NCBI GenBank assembly: GCA_016870695.1
Contig: VGAV01000084.1
Location: 1-8,391 of the forward strand
Origin: Actinomycetota bacterium
GTDB lineage: Bacteria; Actinomycetota; Actinomycetes; Actinomycetales; Microbacteriaceae
DNA: 8,391 bases
Direction of reading: 5' to 3'
The notes under the pieces were generated by a model. The model did no database searches. It was not told the origin of the DNA and saw only the letters and a program-made list of their open reading frames with translations. Position 1 is the stretch's first letter, and each line of letters begins with the position of its first letter. Position numbers and translations under genes: made by a program. Shown piece after piece: positions 6,501 to 8,391 of this stretch.

Positions 6501-7697
6501 AGCCCGGTCGCCACGGTCACCGTGACCAAGCGCGTCCTCGACCCCGCGACGGGGCAGTCGACGCCCGCTGCGGGCTGGACCCTCGGCACGGCGGGGACGG
6601 CCACCGCCGGCACGGCGACGGTCCTGCCGAGCGAGGCACCCCGTCAGGTCACCGACGCTTCCGGTAGCGCGACCTGGACCGTCCTGTTCGGGTCGGCCGC
6701 CTCGCGCGCCACGCTGACCATCTCGGAGGTGCAGCAGACGCGGTTCACCTTCGTCAGCGGCTCGTGCACCGTCAACGGCACGGCCGTCGCCGTCACCTTC
6801 ACCACCACGGGCGGCGTGGTCAGCGGCTCCCTCCCGGGGGTGGCCCCATCGGCGACGGTCGCGTGCACGCTGATCAACCAGCCCGTGACGTCGCTGACGC
6901 TCGTGAAGTCCGTGTCGTTCGGCAGCGCCGCGGCGACCGACTGGACGCTCACCGCCACCGCCCCGGCCACGCCGGCCGGCTCCCTGCCCGGTCCCACCGG
7001 ACGCACCGGGACCGCCGCCGTGACCAACGTCCCGGTCAGCCCCGCCCGCGCCTACCGCCTGAGCGAGACCGGCGGGTCCGCCTCCTACGTGCAGGTCGGC
7101 GCCTGGCGCTGCGTCGAGTCGACGGGGACCGAGGTCGCCGTGACCGCGGCCGGCGACGTCACCCTGCGGACGGGAGCGGCCGTGACCTGCACGGTCACCA
7201 ACGCCACGGCGACGATGACCGTGCTGAAGGACGTCGTCACCCCGAGCGCCGGGTTCCAGCCCTCGACGTGGACCATCTCCGCCACGCCGGCGGCGCTCAC
7301 CGGCGGCACGCTGCCGACCCAGTCCCGCGTCGGCGCGGCCTACGACCCCGTGGCGGGGAACGCGGCCAGCACGTTCGAGGTGCGCCCGGGCCACGGGTAC
7401 ACCCTCTCCGAGGCGCCGACCCAGAGCGGCACCCGCCTCGCCTACCAGACCCTCCGGCTCGAGCGGCTCGACGGGACGACATGGACGACGGTCGACAGCC
7501 GCGCCATCGTCGCCCCGTCCGCCGGTCAGAACGTCGTCTACCGGTTCGTGAACGCCCCGGTGACGGGCCCCGTCCTGCCCCTCACGGGCGGCGTCGGCGC
7601 CGACTCGTTCCTCCTCGCCGGAGCCCTCCTGCTTGCCCTCACCGTCGCGGGCGCGCTCATCCACCGCCGTCGCCGAGGAGGAAGCCCGACCAGATGA
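3441..7697 (+). CDS. LPXTG-anchored multidomain surface protein, probable pilus tip adhesin
   Basis: This 1418-residue protein is exported and anchored to the wall by a sortase. It has a long signal peptide (about 1-43, RPLRRRS then a hydrophobic core ending near AMA/AAA), a Pro/Thr/Ser/Ala stalk (44-113), and a jelly-roll-like domain (about 141-395, starting VWIETFEQGL and ending GVDNLRVLDVTP). Next come a DUF11-like domain (about 396-524, SLDLAFSPASVPVG... TLTYTITNT), a SpaA/CnaB-type domain B1 (525-637), a beta-propeller-like domain (638-903, resembling DUF6923) and domains B2-B5 (904-1374). It ends LPLTGG (1379-1384), a hydrophobic segment (1389-1408) and RRRR. Each B domain shows Lys, Glu and Asn at isopeptide positions. 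No YPKN-type pilin motif is seen, which fits a tip or anchored adhesin rather than a shaft subunit, and it precedes a major pilin. The ATG at 3441 has only GAGG three bases upstream, so the exact start is uncertain. The ligand is unknown. Confidence 0.85.
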   Translation: MSSSRRETSRPLRRRSVFTAVTASLALVAGLAVTPAMAVAAAADPTATPTPTATTAPSPAPTATPAPTPSASASTAATPTPTATPASTPAPTSTSTPTPTASPSSSPPTVTPTDRTSSAQRLSAANVGILAAGVPEQPADVWIETFEQGLNTTTPSSITAYAGGRYTSTGWATGTNCTGVLVNYTASYPNAQFCPSQGLGQTTISAREVRRLADVLGQVAAGVVGSTTANTPVAGSTTTTRANHALVALPYATAGGTVVAQSAAGIGVNAGGSRYYTLRFDAAGAPCGANPPALSLSLFSGATTLLNAFPTAVNPCAATGPVFYTSTPTLAATGGINGFLDPAISTSARAATYTGTASALLTPAQISAAQVRLTNTVTGTGSGFGVDNLRVLDVTPSLDLAFSPASVPVGTPSTLTYTITNTAELAAKNDWSFTNTLPAGLAVASTPAVGGTCAQVTGTAFAVSAVAGAATVSATGGDLAAGATSCTITVNVVAATEGTYSNAAANVATVLVAPDAATLTVVPASRLTVRKNLPARLASTDQFTLSVRSGSTVLASATTTGTASGVQAAQVSRLIVDAGGTYTINETPTSGPGLGYASSYDCTRDGTVIATGTSRSGTITMPADDGAEVVCTFTNTVQQTRLFCDSGLYYGVTTNGTLVQGDGIGGSQANVGSWANVTGANSLGVAANGSLAYALNRSTDAVNVLSVLKWTSAGGFETLANTAYTTADRAGNAIGGSIVAGAVDLATGRYLFGKYNAGSFYLWSFSESAPAASRFTYLGSFSAGSAPNGNGDMAFDNRGNLYVLGAATVNNASSAAIFTVSAETLAAANGGTLPVSTSTTRTLNGLDASPAFGSVNGIAFSPRGTVYLSSNTSTYEFDPTTWTRVAGSPRVDFASTDLASCNSPGTVSVLKNVVGRAAAADQFQISLADANGVLGTATTTGTTTGRQAAQVGPFPAPTGSTLTVSEAMAAGSTSTIAVYTVRLECWTDGIRISTASGPTGSLTMPDRFGANVVCTFFNSPSPVATVTVTKRVLDPATGQSTPAAGWTLGTAGTATAGTATVLPSEAPRQVTDASGSATWTVLFGSAASRATLTISEVQQTRFTFVSGSCTVNGTAVAVTFTTTGGVVSGSLPGVAPSATVACTLINQPVTSLTLVKSVSFGSAAATDWTLTATAPATPAGSLPGPTGRTGTAAVTNVPVSPARAYRLSETGGSASYVQVGAWRCVESTGTEVAVTAAGDVTLRTGAAVTCTVTNATATMTVLKDVVTPSAGFQPSTWTISATPAALTGGTLPTQSRVGAAYDPVAGNAASTFEVRPGHGYTLSEAPTQSGTRLAYQTLRLERLDGTTWTTVDSRAIVAPSAGQNVVYRFVNAPVTGPVLPLTGGVGADSFLLAGALLLALTVAGALIHRRRRGGSPTR
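3570..3779 (+). repeat. Pro/Thr/Ser/Ala low-complexity stalk with short DNA repeats
   Basis: Codons 44-113 encode an almost pure Thr-Pro/Ala-Pro/Ser-Pro tract (TPTPTAT-like units). At DNA level a 19-nt word, CGACGCCGACGCCCACGGC, occurs exactly at 3670-3688 and 3724-3742, 54 nt apart, with partial copies around it. Such a segment is probably extended and possibly O-glycosylated. Repeats of this kind can change length by slippage or recombination in multiples of three bases. Confidence 0.75.
5013..7562 (+). repeat. Five SpaA/CnaB-type domains, interrupted by a propeller-like domain
   Basis: B1 is 5013-5351, B2 6150-6500, B3 6501-6884, B4 6885-7208 and B5 7209-7562; the propeller-like segment is 5352-6149. 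Each repeat starts with a strand (S/T)hTVxK(N/D/R/S), has a central (N/S)E and ends (C/Y)(T/R)hhN. B1 and B2 are closest: both have DQF near the start and ATTTGT followed by QAAQV, with a 14-nt exact DNA match (5139-5152 and 6279-6292). Boundaries are approximate. Confidence 0.7.
7575..7694 (+). other. Sortase sorting signal LPLTG
   Basis: Residues 1379-1418 comprise LPLTGG, a hydrophobic stretch SFLLAGALLLALTVAGALIH and the tail RRRRGGSPTR. This is the complete tripartite cell wall sorting signal. Sortase would cleave between Thr1382 and Gly1383 and link the protein to a pilin lysine or to peptidoglycan. Confidence 0.9.
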
Positions 7698-7752
7698 CTT
7701 CCTCCGTCGCCCGACGACGCCGACCCCCGAAACACACCCTGCATCACCTCCC

Positions 7753-7759
7753 GAGAGGA
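7753..7759 (+). promoter_or_regulatory. Ribosome binding site of the pilin gene
   Basis: GAGAGGA lies 6 nt before the ATG at 7766. It is the strongest Shine-Dalgarno match in the window and decides the start against an in-frame ATG at 7694 that overlaps the preceding stop. The 68-nt gap shows no terminator, so the two surface genes are probably co-transcribed. Confidence 0.75.
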
Positions 7760-7765
7760 AAATCT

Positions 7766-8391
7766 ATGTCCATCCGAAAGAGAGCGGGCGCCATTCTGAG
7801 CGTCCTCGCGCTCGGGTCCCTCGCCGCCGTCGGTGCCGTCGCACCGGCTTCGGCCGTGACGCTCCCGGGCAACATCGACTCGGCGATCAACCGCACGCTG
7901 ACCCTGCACAAGCACGCGCTCGGCCCGTCGACCCCCCTGAACCCGCAGTCGACCGGGCAGGAGCTGGCGACCCCGCCGGCCGACCCGCTTGCCGGCGCGC
8001 AGTTCACCGCCACCCTGGTCTCCGGCATCGACCTGACCACCGCCGCCGGCTGGACCCAGGCGGCCCAGCTGACGCCGGCGCAGGCCGCGCAGCGCCCGAA
8101 CACCGTGAGCTTCACCTCCACGGTGTCGAACGCGGCCGGCGTCTCGACGTTCCCGGTCGACGCGGCGCAGTACCCGACCGGTCTGCCCATCGGCGTCTAC
8201 CTCGTCACCGAGACCCAGCTGCCGCCGGGGGCGACCAACCCCGCCGCTCCGTTCCTCGTGACCCTGCCGACGCCGACCGGCGCCGCGGGCAGCCCGGCGA
8301 ACCAGTGGATCTACGACGTGCACGTCTACCCGAAGAACGCGGTGACGCAGCTGACGAAGACCCGCGTCCCCGCCCCGGCGGGCTCGATCGA
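7766..8391 (+). CDS. SpaA-family major pilin subunit, 5' part
   Basis: The gene runs off the right edge; 208 residues are visible. A signal peptide (MSIRKRAGAI..., cleavage likely after PASASA-type residue Ala30 in APASA) is followed by a domain starting with TLTLHKHA (44-51). An E-box-like segment GVYLVTETQLP has Glu149, and the pilin motif VHVYPKN (185-191) has Lys190 (codon 8333-8335). That lysine is where a class C sortase joins pilins head to tail. Right after it LTKTR (Lys198) looks like the first strand of the D2 isopeptide domain. The order and spacing match the N-terminal half of SpaH/EbpB-like backbone pilins of Actinobacteria, normally about 450-550 residues with a C-terminal LPXTG, which would lie outside the window. 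It follows the tip-protein gene by 68 nt, as expected for a pilus operon. Assignment as the shaft subunit is strong; the specific name is left blank. Confidence 0.85.
   Translation, partial: MSIRKRAGAILSVLALGSLAAVGAVAPASAVTLPGNIDSAINRTLTLHKHALGPSTPLNPQSTGQELATPPADPLAGAQFTATLVSGIDLTTAAGWTQAAQLTPAQAAQRPNTVSFTSTVSNAAGVSTFPVDAAQYPTGLPIGVYLVTETQLPPGATNPAAPFLVTLPTPTGAAGSPANQWIYDVHVYPKNAVTQLTKTRVPAPAGSI

Noticed and set aside
3863..6667. A 934-codon open frame on the + strand in another frame of the tip-protein gene
   Set aside because: The product is an Arg/His/Pro-rich low-complexity string with no family resemblance, while the frame starting at 3441 has clear domains, signal peptide and sorting signal.
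3387..7664. A very long open frame (about 1425 codons) on the minus strand opposite the tip-protein gene
   Set aside because: Its product is Arg/Gly/Ala-rich with no domain, signal peptide or membrane pattern. It mirrors the G/C third-position bias of the + strand gene, a common artefact in high-GC DNA.
7705..7716. CGTCG/CGACG inverted repeat between the two surface-protein genes
   Set aside because: The loop would be 2 nt, too tight for a stable hairpin, and the stem is short; no evidence for termination there.

Overview
The window is uniformly G+C-rich, with strong third-position G/C bias, and every gene is on the + strand. Codon use, long Arg/Ala-rich signal peptides and the gene types point to a high-GC Gram-positive actinobacterium. 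Microbacterium or another member of Microbacteriaceae is my best guess; this is inference, because no rRNA or other marker is present.

Left part (1-3228) is a mannitol phosphotransferase operon. It holds the 3' end of mtlA (membrane EIIC plus fused EIIB), a separate mtlF (EIIA) and mtlD (mannitol-1-phosphate 5-dehydrogenase). Mannitol is imported and phosphorylated by MtlA using phosphate relayed through the MtlF histidine and the EIIB cysteine. MtlD then oxidises mannitol-1-phosphate to fructose-6-phosphate. mtlF and mtlD overlap by ATGA. One base after the mtlD stop begins a membrane-anchored alpha/beta hydrolase of unknown substrate. Two strong hairpins punctuate this operon: a 12-bp stem between mtlA and mtlF, and a perfect 17-bp stem lying inside the first codons of the hydrolase, where a terminator for mtlD would be expected.

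The 212-bp gap 3229-3440 has lower G+C at its start, a plausible sigma-70-type promoter (TTGAGA-18-TACGAT) and a long 5' leader. It separates the metabolic operon from a surface-structure locus.

Right part (3441-8391) looks like the start of a sortase-assembled pilus cluster. The first gene encodes a 1418-residue secreted, wall-anchored protein. Its order is signal peptide, Pro/Thr stalk, jelly-roll-like N domain, DUF11-like domain, a SpaA/CnaB-type domain, a beta-propeller-like domain, four more SpaA/CnaB-type domains and an LPLTG sorting signal. It is followed by the 5' part of a SpaA-family major pilin carrying a YPKN pilin motif. The large protein would be the pilus tip or adhesin and the second gene the shaft subunit. 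A class C sortase and perhaps a minor pilin are expected just beyond the right edge. The most interesting points are the tip-protein architecture, the five Lys/Glu/Asn triads predicting isopeptide cross-links, the fully paired cysteines and the terminator-like hairpin in the hydrolase coding start.
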